DNA of 54,520 nucleotides from Rhodococcus sp. 1168 (lineage in GTDB: Bacteria; Actinomycetota; Actinomycetes; Mycobacteriales; Mycobacteriaceae): contig NZ_MKKY01000049.1 in the NCBI RefSeq assembly GCF_002091955.1, positions 1-54,520 of the forward strand, read 5' to 3'. Positions 38,620 through 46,598 of the stretch are shown here, in pieces. The notes under the pieces are model-generated. The model was not told the origin of the DNA and ran no database searches. It saw only the letters and a program-made list of their open reading frames with translations. Numbering within the stretch: position 1 is the first letter of the stretch; each line of letters opens with the position of its first letter. Position numbers and translations under genes: made by a program.

Positions 38620-39999
38620 GTGGCCACTATTGGTCTTTCCATCGAGTCGGGCGCGCTGCGCGCCGTCCTTTTCGATGGGGTCGAAGATTCGGTAGCGGCA
38701 AGCCAGGTCACCGCGCTGGACGACGGCGTTGCAGCATCGCTGACCGCTGCCGTAGAGAGCATGCGTGAACTTGCCGCGGCCGCTGAAGTCGCGGTGGACG
38801 GCATCGGAGTGGTGTATCGCTCGGATGAAGAGCGTGCGCTGTTCGAGTCGGCGCTCGAGGAGTCGGACGTCGATTCGGTGTCGATGATCTCCGCATCCTC
38901 TGCATTGCTGGGGTGGCTGGCGAGATCGCCCGAGTTCACCTCCGCCGAGCGAGTCCTTCTCTATTACATGGGCCCGTCGGGGGTATCGATTTCGCTCGCC
39001 GACGTGGCGAAAGAAACCCTGTCGCCCGCCAAGGCGGTGGCAATCGATTCGCCGACCCCCGAGCGGATCGGCGGCACGGTGGCGCTGGCGTGGGAAGTTC
39101 TCGACGAGGCCTCTACCGAGGCCGACTCCGTGGCGCTGTTCGGAGACCTCTCGGGCAACAGAGATGTGGTCGACATCCTTTCCCTCGGGCTCGGCGTGCC
39201 GGTGATTCGAGTCGGCGACGCCAATCTGATCGCAGCCAGCGGTGCGGGACTGCTCGCAGAACGCAACGTGGTTCGCGAAGAGCCGTCGGTCCTCGATGAC
39301 GACGGTGCGCCCGATGACGACGGTGCGCCCGATGACGCTGTCGACGTTGTCATCCCGGTGACGGACACCGAAGACGAATCCGAGACGGTATCGGCGGTAG
39401 CACCTGCCGCTCCCGCGTTGGTGACGTCGCAGCCTCCCGTCGTGACCGCAGAGGTGCGCCAGACGCAGGTGCGTCGTTCCACGCCCCGCAAGAAGCTCGT
39501 GCTCGCCGGAGCTTTGCTGGTGGGAATCCTTTCCGGTGGGGTCGCGCTGGCATCCAGCCTGCCCGCGGATTCGCCGAAGAGTCAAACCCCCACGGAGGTA
39601 GCGAAACCGAGGTCGACGGCAATCGATACCGAGTTGGGTACGAGCGAAAGCGTCGCGGCGCGGCCCCCGGCCCTGACGCCGGAGCCGGCCCCGCCCGCAC
39701 CTCCCGCTTCGTGGGCGCCGGAACCGGTGTTCTTGCCTGCGCCTGTAGTCGAAAATTGGACCGTCGATCCAACGACCGGCGTCGCGAAGCCACGTGAAAC
39801 GTTCACCCCGATACCGGCCCAGTCGATCCCCCCGGCAGCCGCTGTAGTGCCGGGAAGTGAGGTGGCTCCTCCGGAGTTCGCCGTCCCGGTCATCATTCCC
39901 GAGCCAGGGAAATCCCAGGAACAGCTCGAACAAGAGGCTTGGGACCGGCACTGGCAGCACACTGCGCAGTGGGTCGAACAAGAGATCCACGAAAACTGA
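38620..39999 (+). CDS. Membrane protein with actin/Hsp70-like N-terminal fold and Pro-rich extracellular tail
   Basis: This 459-residue protein begins with MATIGLSIESGALRAVLFDG, a first-strand pattern like actin/Hsp70-fold ATPases. The next 215 residues (including LLYYMGPSGVSISL and VALFGDLSGNRDVVDILSLG) fit the same fold, as in the mycobacterial DUF7159-type proteins (family assignment is tentative). An acidic linker with an exact tandem repeat, one basic patch (RRSTPRKK) and a single membrane helix (about 291-314) follow. The C-terminal 145 residues are Pro/Ala-rich and probably outside. GTG start with CAGGAG seven bases upstream. It is not part of the mycobacterial fas neighbourhood. Nucleotide binding and function are unproven. 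Confidence 0.75.
   Translation: MATIGLSIESGALRAVLFDGVEDSVAASQVTALDDGVAASLTAAVESMRELAAAAEVAVDGIGVVYRSDEERALFESALEESDVDSVSMISASSALLGWLARSPEFTSAERVLLYYMGPSGVSISLADVAKETLSPAKAVAIDSPTPERIGGTVALAWEVLDEASTEADSVALFGDLSGNRDVVDILSLGLGVPVIRVGDANLIAASGAGLLAERNVVREEPSVLDDDGAPDDDGAPDDAVDVVIPVTDTEDESETVSAVAPAAPALVTSQPPVVTAEVRQTQVRRSTPRKKLVLAGALLVGILSGGVALASSLPADSPKSQTPTEVAKPRSTAIDTELGTSESVAARPPALTPEPAPPAPPASWAPEPVFLPAPVVENWTVDPTTGVAKPRETFTPIPAQSIPPAAAVVPGSEVAPPEFAVPVIIPEPGKSQEQLEQEAWDRHWQHTAQWVEQEIHEN
39295..39336 (+). repeat. 18-bp exact tandem repeat inside the actin-like gene
   Basis: The unit GATGACGACGGTGCGCCC occurs twice head to tail (39295-39312 and 39313-39330), followed by a partial third copy GATGAC. 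It is in frame and adds six residues (DDDGAP) to the acidic linker, so copy number could change without breaking the gene. Confidence 0.85.
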
Positions 40000-40078
40000 C
40001 GCTCTGCCCGACCACCCTGCACGATGACACAATGATCGGCAAGGGTAGAGACGGTCGGTAAGAGTGTCAGGAGTGACG

Positions 40079-41425
40079 ATGTCGGATGTTCGATCGGCGA
40101 TTTCCGCAGACATGCCGCGGGCTCAGCGTGAACTACGAGAGTTGGTGGCGTTCCGATCGGTTCACGACGAACGTCAGTTTCCGCGTGAAGAGTGTGTGGC
40201 AGCGGCCAACTGGGTCCGCAGTGCATTCCTGGACGCCGGAATGGATTCGGTGGAGCTGATCGAGACCGACGACGATTCGCTGGCTGTCGTGGGGCACCGG
40301 CCTGCGCCCGCAGGTGCGCCGACAGTGCTGCTGTATTCGCACTACGACGTCCAACCGCCGGGGGACCGATCATTGTGGGACAGCGAGCCGTTCGAACTCA
40401 CCGAGTCTCGAGGCCGTTGGTTCGGCCGCGGCGCAGCGGACTGCAAGGGCAACGTGGTCATGCATCTGCTGGCGCTGCGCGCACTCGGCGACGACCTTGC
40501 CGTCGGAGTCACCGTGGTTTCCGAAGGTTCGGAAGAGATGGGCACCGGCGGACTCGAAGCACTCGTGCAGGCGAGGCCCGAACTGTTCGAATCCGACGTC
40601 ATCATCATCGCCGACACCGGCAATGCTGTCGTGGGTCGACCGACCGTGACGACGACATTGCGCGGAATCGCCAATGTTGTGGTCCGAGTGGACACATTGA
40701 GCGGCGAAGTCCATTCCGGAATGTACGGCGGCCCAGCCCCCGACGCCCTTGCTGCACTGATCCAGTTGCTGTCCACACTGCGAGACGAGCACGGCAATAC
40801 CGTCGTGGACGGATTGGATACGAGCCAGGTGTGGGACGGCATCGACTATCCAGCCGATCGGTTCCGCGCTGACGCAGGGGTATTGGACGGGGTGGACCTT
40901 GCAGGCTCGGCTTCGGTTGCCGACGCAGTGTGGGCGCGCCCGGCTCTGACGGTTCTGGGAATCGACTGCCCGCCCGTCGTCGGTTCGGCGGCCGCAATTT
41001 CGCCGACGGCGTCCGCACGCCTCAATCTGAGGGTGCCGCCCGGCATCGACCCACAGGCCGCTCAGGATGCACTCGAGGCCCATCTACGGGCGCACGTGCC
41101 GTGGAGCGCGCGCGTGAGTATCGAGCGCGAGGCCATCGGCTCGCCGTTCCGAGCGCGAACCGACGGCCCCGGCTACGCAGCTCTCAGCGACGCGATGAAG
41201 GAAGCATTCGGCAAGGACGTGTCCTCGGCAGGGCAAGGTGGTTCGATCCCGCTGTGCAACGTTCTCGCACAGACGTTCCCGAAAGCCGAGATCGTGCTCA
41301 TGGGCGTCGAAGAACCGCTGTGCCGCATCCATGCACCCAACGAAAGCGTCGACCCACGGGAGATCGAGAACATCGCCGTCGCCGAAGCCCTGTTTCTGCA
41401 GAAGCTCGGACGGTCAGACCGATAG
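40079..41425 (+). CDS. M20-family metallopeptidase (dipeptidase/DapE-like)
   Basis: This 448-residue di-zinc hydrolase shows the M20 metal set: LYSHYDVQPPGD (His, with the catalytic Asp), RGAADCKGN (bridging Asp), SEGSEEMGTGG (Glu general base and Glu ligand), IIIADTGNAV (Asp ligand) and LCRIHAPNESV (last His). A lid/dimerisation domain (GEVHSGMYGGPAPDAL) lies in the middle. ATG at 40079 is chosen because CAGGAG lies five bases upstream; two GTG codons further up are possible. Position corresponds to Rv2522c, next to the bcp peroxiredoxin. Substrate (dipeptide or acylated amino acid) is not clear. Confidence 0.9.
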   Translation: MSDVRSAISADMPRAQRELRELVAFRSVHDERQFPREECVAAANWVRSAFLDAGMDSVELIETDDDSLAVVGHRPAPAGAPTVLLYSHYDVQPPGDRSLWDSEPFELTESRGRWFGRGAADCKGNVVMHLLALRALGDDLAVGVTVVSEGSEEMGTGGLEALVQARPELFESDVIIIADTGNAVVGRPTVTTTLRGIANVVVRVDTLSGEVHSGMYGGPAPDALAALIQLLSTLRDEHGNTVVDGLDTSQVWDGIDYPADRFRADAGVLDGVDLAGSASVADAVWARPALTVLGIDCPPVVGSAAAISPTASARLNLRVPPGIDPQAAQDALEAHLRAHVPWSARVSIEREAIGSPFRARTDGPGYAALSDAMKEAFGKDVSSAGQGGSIPLCNVLAQTFPKAEIVLMGVEEPLCRIHAPNESVDPREIENIAVAEALFLQKLGRSDR

Positions 41426-41887
41426 GTCTCGGCGGAGCTTCGCAACATGTCCGGTAGCGCGGACGTTGTACTGCGCTACCTCGATCTTGCCGGCCTCGTC
41501 GACGAGGAACGTCGAACGAATGACACCCTGCACCGTCTTGCCGTACATCTTCTTCTCGCCGAAAGCGCCCCACGCCAGAAGCGTCGACTTCTCCGGGTCG
41601 GAGAGCAACGGGAAGTTCAAGCCCTCCGCGTCGCGGAACTTAGCGAGCTTCACCGGCTTGTCGGGGGAGATGCCGATGACCGCGAGGCCTGCGCCGTTGA
41701 GTTCGGCCAAACTGTCGCGGAAATCGCACGCCTGCTTGGTGCAGCCCGGCGTACTGGCAGCGGGGTAGAAGTAGACGACGACCTTCTTGCCCGCGTAATC
41801 GGACAGAGAGACGTCGTTTCCGTCAGCATCGGGCAAAGTGAAGGCCGGTGCAGAGTCGCCGGGCTCGAGCTTCTTGTTGTCGGTCAC
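41414..41887 (-). CDS. bcp: Peroxiredoxin, Bcp/PrxQ type
   Basis: This 157-residue thioredoxin-fold peroxidase reduces hydrogen peroxide and organic hydroperoxides. VVYFYPAASTPGCTKQACDF carries the peroxidatic cysteine (TPGC) and the PrxQ-type resolving cysteine five residues later. GDSAPAFTLPDADGN starts the domain. It is the counterpart of Rv2521. The 3' end overlaps the M20 peptidase gene by 12 bases (convergent). The DUF3618 gene is divergent, with 79 bp between. Confidence 0.94.
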   Translation of the reverse strand: MTDNKKLEPGDSAPAFTLPDADGNDVSLSDYAGKKVVVYFYPAASTPGCTKQACDFRDSLAELNGAGLAVIGISPDKPVKLAKFRDAEGLNFPLLSDPEKSTLLAWGAFGEKKMYGKTVQGVIRSTFLVDEAGKIEVAQYNVRATGHVAKLRRDLSV

Positions 41888-41966
41888 CGGAGAAGCGTAA
41901 CCAAAAACAGCAGTGCTCTACTCTCGACAACGACAGACGAAGAATTTGCGACAAGTTGGAGGACAC

Positions 41967-42188
41967 GTGGCCAAGGACACCGACCGGATCGAACGCGAGA
42001 TCGAGGCCGCTCGCAATCAGCTCGCCAGCACACTCGACGAGCTGAGCGTCCGCGCGAGCCCCAAGCGCATCGTCGAAAGCACAAAGCAGACCGTGGTCGC
42101 CAAGCTCAACGAACCGCCGGTGAAATACACCCTCATCGGAGTCGGCGCAGTAGTCGCAGTGCTCGTCATCCGCAAGATTTTCAGCTAA
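41967..42188 (+). CDS. DUF3618 small membrane protein
   Basis: This 73-residue protein belongs to the DUF3618 family. It has the typical N-terminal amphipathic helix TDRIEREIEAARNQLASTLD, followed by KPA-like basic residues (RASPKRIVES), and ends in one membrane helix (YTLIGVGAVVAVLVIRKIF). GTG start at 41967 has TTGGAGG four to five bases upstream. It is the counterpart of Rv2520c. Function is unknown; the domain often sits in membrane-stress or cell-envelope proteins. tRNA-Lys follows. Confidence 0.88.
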   Translation: MAKDTDRIEREIEAARNQLASTLDELSVRASPKRIVESTKQTVVAKLNEPPVKYTLIGVGAVVAVLVIRKIFS

Positions 42189-42279
42189 AAAGCGCCTCTG
42201 ACCAGCCGATTTCACATCCGGTCAGCGATCCTGTTAAAGTTTTCCCCGGCACCACAGAGAACGACGGTGGTGCTGATCG

Positions 42280-42353
42280 GCGCCATTAGCTCAGTTGGTT
42301 AGAGCAGCTGACTCTTAATCAGCGGGTCCGGGGTTCGAATCCCTGATGGCGCA
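42280..42353 (+). tRNA. tRNA-Lys (anticodon CUU)
   Basis: The acceptor stem is GCGCCAT/ATGGCGC and the D-arm TAGCTCAGTTGGTTAGAGC. The anticodon arm CTGACTCTTAATCAG gives anticodon CTT, and the T-arm is CGGGGTTCGAATCCCTG. CCA is not encoded; discriminator A is at 42353. This is the last core feature: a recombinase remnant and defence genes follow, so its 3' half is the likely attachment site of the island. The other att copy was not found in the window and would lie beyond its end. Confidence 0.96.
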
Positions 42354-42359
42354 CAAGAA

Positions 42360-42404
42360 TGACCCCCTGACCAGCATAAATGCCGGTCAGGGGGTCATCT
42401 TTTT
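42360..42404 (+). terminator. Intrinsic terminator after tRNA-Lys
   Basis: TGACCCCCTGACC (42360-42372) and GGTCAGGGGGTCA (42385-42397) pair perfectly over 13 bp, with GCAT/ATGC extending into the loop, and TCTTTTTG follows. This is a classic terminator for the tRNA transcript. Confidence 0.9.
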
Positions 42405-42420
42405 GCCTCGGGGTGTCAGG

Positions 42421-42659
42421 TCTACTCATCACTTTGAGGGCAAAGTGATGAGTAGATTAGGGGGTGTTTCCCCACTTCGCGTTCGATTTCGCGGCAGTTT
42501 CGATGACTTGATTCGCAGAACCGTTTGGCGCGGGAGTCAGGTGCGTTGGCCCTGCGCATCGGTGCTTCTGACCTCCGCGTTTAGGCGATACACGTGTAGT
42601 CGGATCGCTGAACGTGTGCGGCTATGCCGGGTAGGTCATCATTTACTCATCACTTTGAG
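42421..42659. repeat. Inverted repeat plus a third direct copy of the same motif
   Basis: TCTACTCATCACTTTG at 42421-42436 and its exact reverse complement at 42441-42456 form a 16-bp palindrome with a 4-bp spacer. A third copy, TACTCATCACTTTGAG, lies at 42644-42659 in direct orientation with 42423-42438, 221 bp apart. The repeats lie just beyond tRNA-Lys and ahead of a decayed integrase, so recombinase arm sites or ends of a lost element are possible. The stretch 42405-43047 has no gene I can support; CTTGTC...GACAAG at 42711-42734 is another short inverted repeat there. Confidence 0.6.
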
Positions 42660-43047
42660 CCGCTGATGCCTAGGCTCGGGGCGCCAATCGGCGGGGGAGT
42701 CAGATCAAGTCTTGTCGATGTGTCGATTGACAAGTCCGTTTAGAAATGGCTGCAGAGCTGCCTTGGTGGCGCGATTTTCAGACCGCGGCCGCCGCACCGC
42801 AACCCGATGCGGCGCCGACCGAACCCATGCAAGCGCATTGGGAGTTTGTGGTGAGCGGGGAGGCGGGTCTTGTTTATTTGTTGTTCGTTGAATGACGAGT
42901 CTTGAGGCACCCGGCACCCACGCTTGTAGATTGCATTCTCCGCAATGTGCGGGCGAAAGGCTCTAGCTAAGTGCAGTTTCGCTCCGTGCCTGTCGTGACG
43001 AGCGATAGGCTACCGGTACGGACAAACGGCCAGGCCGAACACCCGCA

Positions 43048-44189
43048 GTGAGCGTATCGGTGGGCGCTGAGGGGCTTACGTCCACGGCTGTGGAGCCCGA
43101 GATCCCGCCGGCCGTGGCTAAGCGGATCACCAAAGCGGTCGAATCATCACGGTCCGAGGGGCTCGCCGGACCTATGCCGCAGGATGGCGCCGGTTCACTG
43201 GCTGGTGCGAGCCGGAGTGTCATGTCTCGTTGTCGGCGCACCCGGTCACCGTCGCGGCGTATCTCGTCGACGCTGCCGACACCCGCACCGAGACGGGAGG
43301 GCGGACCTACGCCGTGGTGACTTTCGGTACCAGGCTCGCGGCGATCAACCATCAACACTGCATCGCGGGCACCTGTCCACGTCGGCGCATAAGGTCGTGA
43401 CCGCGACCTTGTCCGGAATCCGGCGCAAGCACGCCGCAGCCGGGGACCGCCCCCGCACATCACGAGACCCGTTGCTAGTCGACGACATCAAACTCCTTGT
43501 CGAGACCGCACGGGAGCGGTGCCGGCGGTGGGCCGACGAGGTCCTAGAGCGCCGGGATTCCGCGATTCTGCTGCTCGGTTTCGCCGGTGCCTTCCGCCGC
43601 AGTGAACTCTCCGAACTGGTGTGCGGGGACGTCACCTTGCACCGGCACGATGGATTGTAAGTCCGTCTACGAAAGTCGAAGACCGACCAGGAGGGCAGGG
43701 GGGCGGTGAAGGCGTTGCCGTACACCGAGTCCCACGAGACCTGCCCACCGTGTGCCTACGTTCGGTGGGCACAGGTCGTTGCGGCATTCGATTCCGGCGG
43801 CCGACCGTCGGTAATCCGGCTGCTCCGCAAGCGGGATCCGTTCGACGACCATGTGTGCCGTGTGGGAGTACTACGCACCGCTGCCCGCGCTCCGCTACTG
43901 CGGGCCGTCGCGAAGAACGGGAACCTCAGCATGTCGTCGCTATCCGAAGCCGCAATTCACCAGACCATCCGCCGCCGCGCCGAATACGCCGGATACGACC
44001 CCATAGCGCTGACCAAACTGGGCGGGGCACTCGCTCCGCGCCGGCTTCGTCACCCAAGGCACCCGCAACGGCGCCGACGGATCCGAGATCGCCCGCCAGA
44101 CCGGACACGCCAGTCTCGACTCGGTCGAGGTGTACCGCCGCGAGTATGCGCCGCTGATCGGCAATGCCGTGATCAATATCGGCCTTTAG
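43048..44189 (+). pseudogene. Decayed tyrosine recombinase (integrase)
   Basis: Fragments of a tyrosine site-specific recombinase lie in order but in different frames. An N-terminal piece (PAVAKRITKAVESSR, about 43100) is followed by a SAM-like core-binding piece in another frame (RRTYAAGWRRFTGWC, about 43165). The catalytic domain starts at about 43400 with ILLLGFAGAFRRSELSELV, which holds the first Arg. A TAA stop at 43658-43660 interrupts it; the frame then continues (RKSKTDQEGRG). A further frameshift near 44025 restores HSLRAGFVTQGTRNG and DSVEVYRREYAPLIGN with the second Arg and the nucleophile Tyr. At least three lesions make it inactive. It once could have mobilised the island. Confidence 0.85.
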
Positions 44190-44216
44190 GTGGACGTGCC
44201 AGTGTGGGGCCGAACC

Positions 44217-45167
44217 CTAACGAGTTGCTTTTTTGTCTGCACGAAAACCCGTGTTAGTCAGCGAGCCGGTGAACAGGTCTTCGTTTAGCAAATACAAAAC
44301 CTGAGGAACGTCATCGGCGGTGATTGTGAGGTTTCCCTCCGCATCCAAAAGCCTGGATGCATCTAGTTCATTGTCCTCCATAGCCCTCCGCAGTTCTTCA
44401 GTTGAAACGGTGGATAGATGGTCGCGTCGAACTATTGCCTCAAGCCGAGCCTTCAGTCGCGAATCTCTAGAGACCCGTTGAGTCAGAACATCCTTACTCT
44501 CGCGGCCAAGCGGCACGTGGGTGGCCAATTGATCAATCCACTCCGGAATTTTCCTAGCCAGAGTTTCTTGATCTCTGAAAAACGCAACGAAGACGGTTTG
44601 GCTCAAGATGTAAAGATTTTCCTCTGACACGACGAGATCAACCCATCCGTCGAACGCGAAAATCGGATCATCCACAGTCTGGAGGGTATCAGCGAGCGTG
44701 GAATAAATGCGGCCCCGTTTCAGGCCCCTACGCGGATTGCTTCGGCGAATGAACACTGTCCTGTCGCCGGGGTCTCCGATTACAATTGCATAGAAGCTAA
44801 CGTCTCCGGTTGGAAGGTGCTTTGGGTTGATGGCCTCCAACCGCTCGGCCTGGGACAGCACCTCTAGAAACTTCTTTCCGTCATGGTCGCTGGTAAGTCG
44901 TGGTGCATCTCCGACCTCACCCACATCGAGCACTAAGAACGTCTCTGGAGTCAGGTCCGCATCGGGGGTCCAGTCAGCCGCCTCTCGTGTCTGCAAGTCA
45001 GCGATCGCACGTCTAGCCACACTGCGGAATTCCGCCGCCACATCAGTGCCGAGCAGTATTTGTCGAATCTTTGTATTTCTACCTGACGTCCAACCAACGG
45101 ACAGCGTAATAGGCGTAGGCGCCTCGACATTAATAGACGCAAGAATTTCCGGGTTTTGCGTGGTCAT
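44217..45167 (-). CDS. kwaB: Kiwa anti-phage system protein KwaB (DUF4868)
   Basis: This 316-residue protein fits DUF4868, the KwaB effector of the Kiwa system. The conserved part covers about residues 120-260: SFYAIVIGD, TVFIRRSNPRRGLKRGR, then FAFDGWVDLVVSEENLYILS and TVFVAFFRDQ. KwaB length in the literature is about 315 residues. In Kiwa, membrane-bound KwaA forms a complex with KwaB, and KwaB binds DNA to stop phage replication and late transcription (published for the E. coli system). ATG at 45167 is 10 bp after the kwaA stop, so the two are one operon. It is visibly more AT-rich than the core genes. Its 3' end abuts the dead integrase, 27 bp away. Confidence 0.82.
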   Translation of the reverse strand: MTTQNPEILASINVEAPTPITLSVGWTSGRNTKIRQILLGTDVAAEFRSVARRAIADLQTREAADWTPDADLTPETFLVLDVGEVGDAPRLTSDHDGKKFLEVLSQAERLEAINPKHLPTGDVSFYAIVIGDPGDRTVFIRRSNPRRGLKRGRIYSTLADTLQTVDDPIFAFDGWVDLVVSEENLYILSQTVFVAFFRDQETLARKIPEWIDQLATHVPLGRESKDVLTQRVSRDSRLKARLEAIVRRDHLSTVSTEELRRAMEDNELDASRLLDAEGNLTITADDVPQVLYLLNEDLFTGSLTNTGFRADKKATR

Positions 45168-45177
45168 TGCACTCGTT

Positions 45178-45672
45178 TCATCTTAATATCAGAGTTTGCG
45201 GCGAAATCGGCGAAGCGTAGATCGTCGAATTCACCCGGGGCTTGGTCTTTGATATAACCATCACACTGGTACCTTCACGTGTTGTGGCATCAAAAATTTT
45301 AAAGCCAATGAACAGCAAGCCAGGATTAATGATCGAAATTTCGGTCCGCACCAGCATCAATATCACCAGCAGCATGAAAACTGAATACGCTGCTAAATTG
45401 TACGGGTCGTCCACTGTTACGAACAGAAAAGGGAGAATAAAGGTCACCAAGTAAGTTGGGATTTGAAGGGTCTCGTCTTTAATTGAATCGATCTGAGTCG
45501 GCACGGGTTCGATTGAGCGTCGACTGTAGACAGTCAAGAGCCCGATTGGAAAGAGTAGGAGTGCGAGCCCAACAGTCAAGCCACCAGCCAAGGTGTGTTC
45601 ACCTAGGTATCTAATCCCTACGACAAGCAAACCGGGCGCTAGAGAGGACAGGAACAGCCAAAGACGCGTCAT
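45178..45672 (-). CDS. kwaA: Kiwa anti-phage system membrane protein KwaA
   Basis: This 164-residue protein has four hydrophobic segments: about 4-24 (LWLFLSSLAPGLLVVGIRYL), 28-50, 70-86 (TYLVTFILPFLFVT) and 94-110 (YSVFMLLVILMLVR). KwaA of Kiwa is a four-helix membrane protein and the first gene of the pair. The identity rests on topology, the ITYLLPFL-like segment and the following kwaB. ATG at 45672 is chosen; a longer reading adds 14 residues without support. Its start codon overlaps, on the other strand, the ATG of a broken gene at 45671. Base composition matches kwaB. Confidence 0.78.
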   Translation of the reverse strand: MTRLWLFLSSLAPGLLVVGIRYLGEHTLAGGLTVGLALLLFPIGLLTVYSRRSIEPVPTQIDSIKDETLQIPTYLVTFILPFLFVTVDDPYNLAAYSVFMLLVILMLVRTEISIINPGLLFIGFKIFDATTREGTSVMVISKTKPRVNSTIYASPISPQTLILR

Positions 45673-45965
45673 GTCAGAGCCCGATCTGGACCGGCATCTG
45701 GTCCCCAAATGCACGCTGAGCGCGGCGGACCGCGTGACGTTGACTTATGCCGATAAAAGTTTGTTGTACGACACCGCCTTCGCATACATGAGCATGAGCG
45801 ACGAGGCCCGGTGTACGTCCTGCGCGCACGCTTGGGGCTTGCAAGCCGGCAGTGGTGTCGAGCGGCGTCATTGGTCGATTGTTTCACCTCCGTCCGACAC
45901 GCGACTGGTTGGGCGACCTACAGCAAGACCTTGACGATCCGGAGGTTGTCGTTAACGGGCGGTAA
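45671..45965 (+). pseudogene. Frameshifted hypothetical gene divergent from kwaA
   Basis: From the ATG at 45671 the frame reads MSEPDLDRHLVPKCTLSAAD and TLTYADKSLLYDTAFAYMSM, which looks like genuine protein for about 48 residues. After about 45805 the original frame turns unlike protein, while the next frame reads GVIGRLFHLRPTRDW and LGDLQQDLDDPEVVVNGR to a TAA at 45963-45965. One frameshift near 45805 would join them into a protein of about 97 residues. I do not recognise the family. The start overlaps the kwaA start on the opposite strand. Confidence 0.45.
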
Positions 45966-46135
45966 TCCAACCTCGTTGCCGGTCAGTGGCGCCGAGCGAC
46001 CGTGATCGACGCGGCGATGCCGATCCACCTGTTAATCGCTCTGCGCGCTGTTCAAGAACGCCGACCCGGTGCGTCCAGTTGTTGTTTAGTTGTCGGTGTC
46101 CCGATAGATCGACGATGGACAGGAAGTAGATCAGA

Positions 46136-46414
46136 ATGAACCAAAAGTACTGGGATGACCTTCTAGCTGAAGGGCGTGGCCTCACTCGTATCGCAGAGGG
46201 GGAAGCCCGCGACTTGAAAGTGGCGACACATTCCGAAGATCGAACCGCTGTTCGGAAGCTGGCCGAAGCCTACCGCTCGTCGGTGCGCGATACGCGATAC
46301 CGCGACCCCGACCGACCGGAGCATCAATTGCAGGATGCCGTCGACGCGCACCGGTGGATGTACCCTCACGCGTCGAGCCGTATCGGTCCGCGGGGCAAAA
46401 TGCTCACCGAGTGA
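46136..46414 (+). CDS. Small hypothetical protein
   Basis: This 92-residue charged soluble protein (MNQKYWDDLLAEGRGLTRIA, then SEDRTAVRKLAEAYRSSVRD) has no domain I recognise. Tryptophan/tyrosine use and Glu/Arg alternation look protein-like, and the ATG has AGGAAG about 12 bases upstream. It lies alone between the broken gene at 45671 and the beta-propeller gene. The gaps on either side (about 170 and 184 bp) hold nothing I can name. It could be a remnant of a larger gene. Confidence 0.4.
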   Translation: MNQKYWDDLLAEGRGLTRIAEGEARDLKVATHSEDRTAVRKLAEAYRSSVRDTRYRDPDRPEHQLQDAVDAHRWMYPHASSRIGPRGKMLTE

Positions 46415-46598
46415 GCTGCTGGATGGTTCCCCTGCGTTGAAGTGGACGCCGGTCGTCGACCGATCCAGCGTCAGATGTGTTGACGGTGCGGAAACTGTCG
46501 TTCACGACACCTGACATGTCGATTCCTAGGGCCGCACCGATCCACGGCGTTGCCCGCGGATGGGTGCGGAGCGTCCTTAACCATGTCGACCTTTGACG

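Noticed and set aside
38311..40113. 600-codon minus-strand open frame across the actin-like gene
   Set aside because: Arg-rich, no domain; the plus strand has a good ribosome site and a recognisable fold.
42346..42666. 106-codon open frame beginning inside tRNA-Lys
   Set aside because: It starts in the tRNA 3' end and reads through a perfect terminator and the inverted repeat; no ribosome site.
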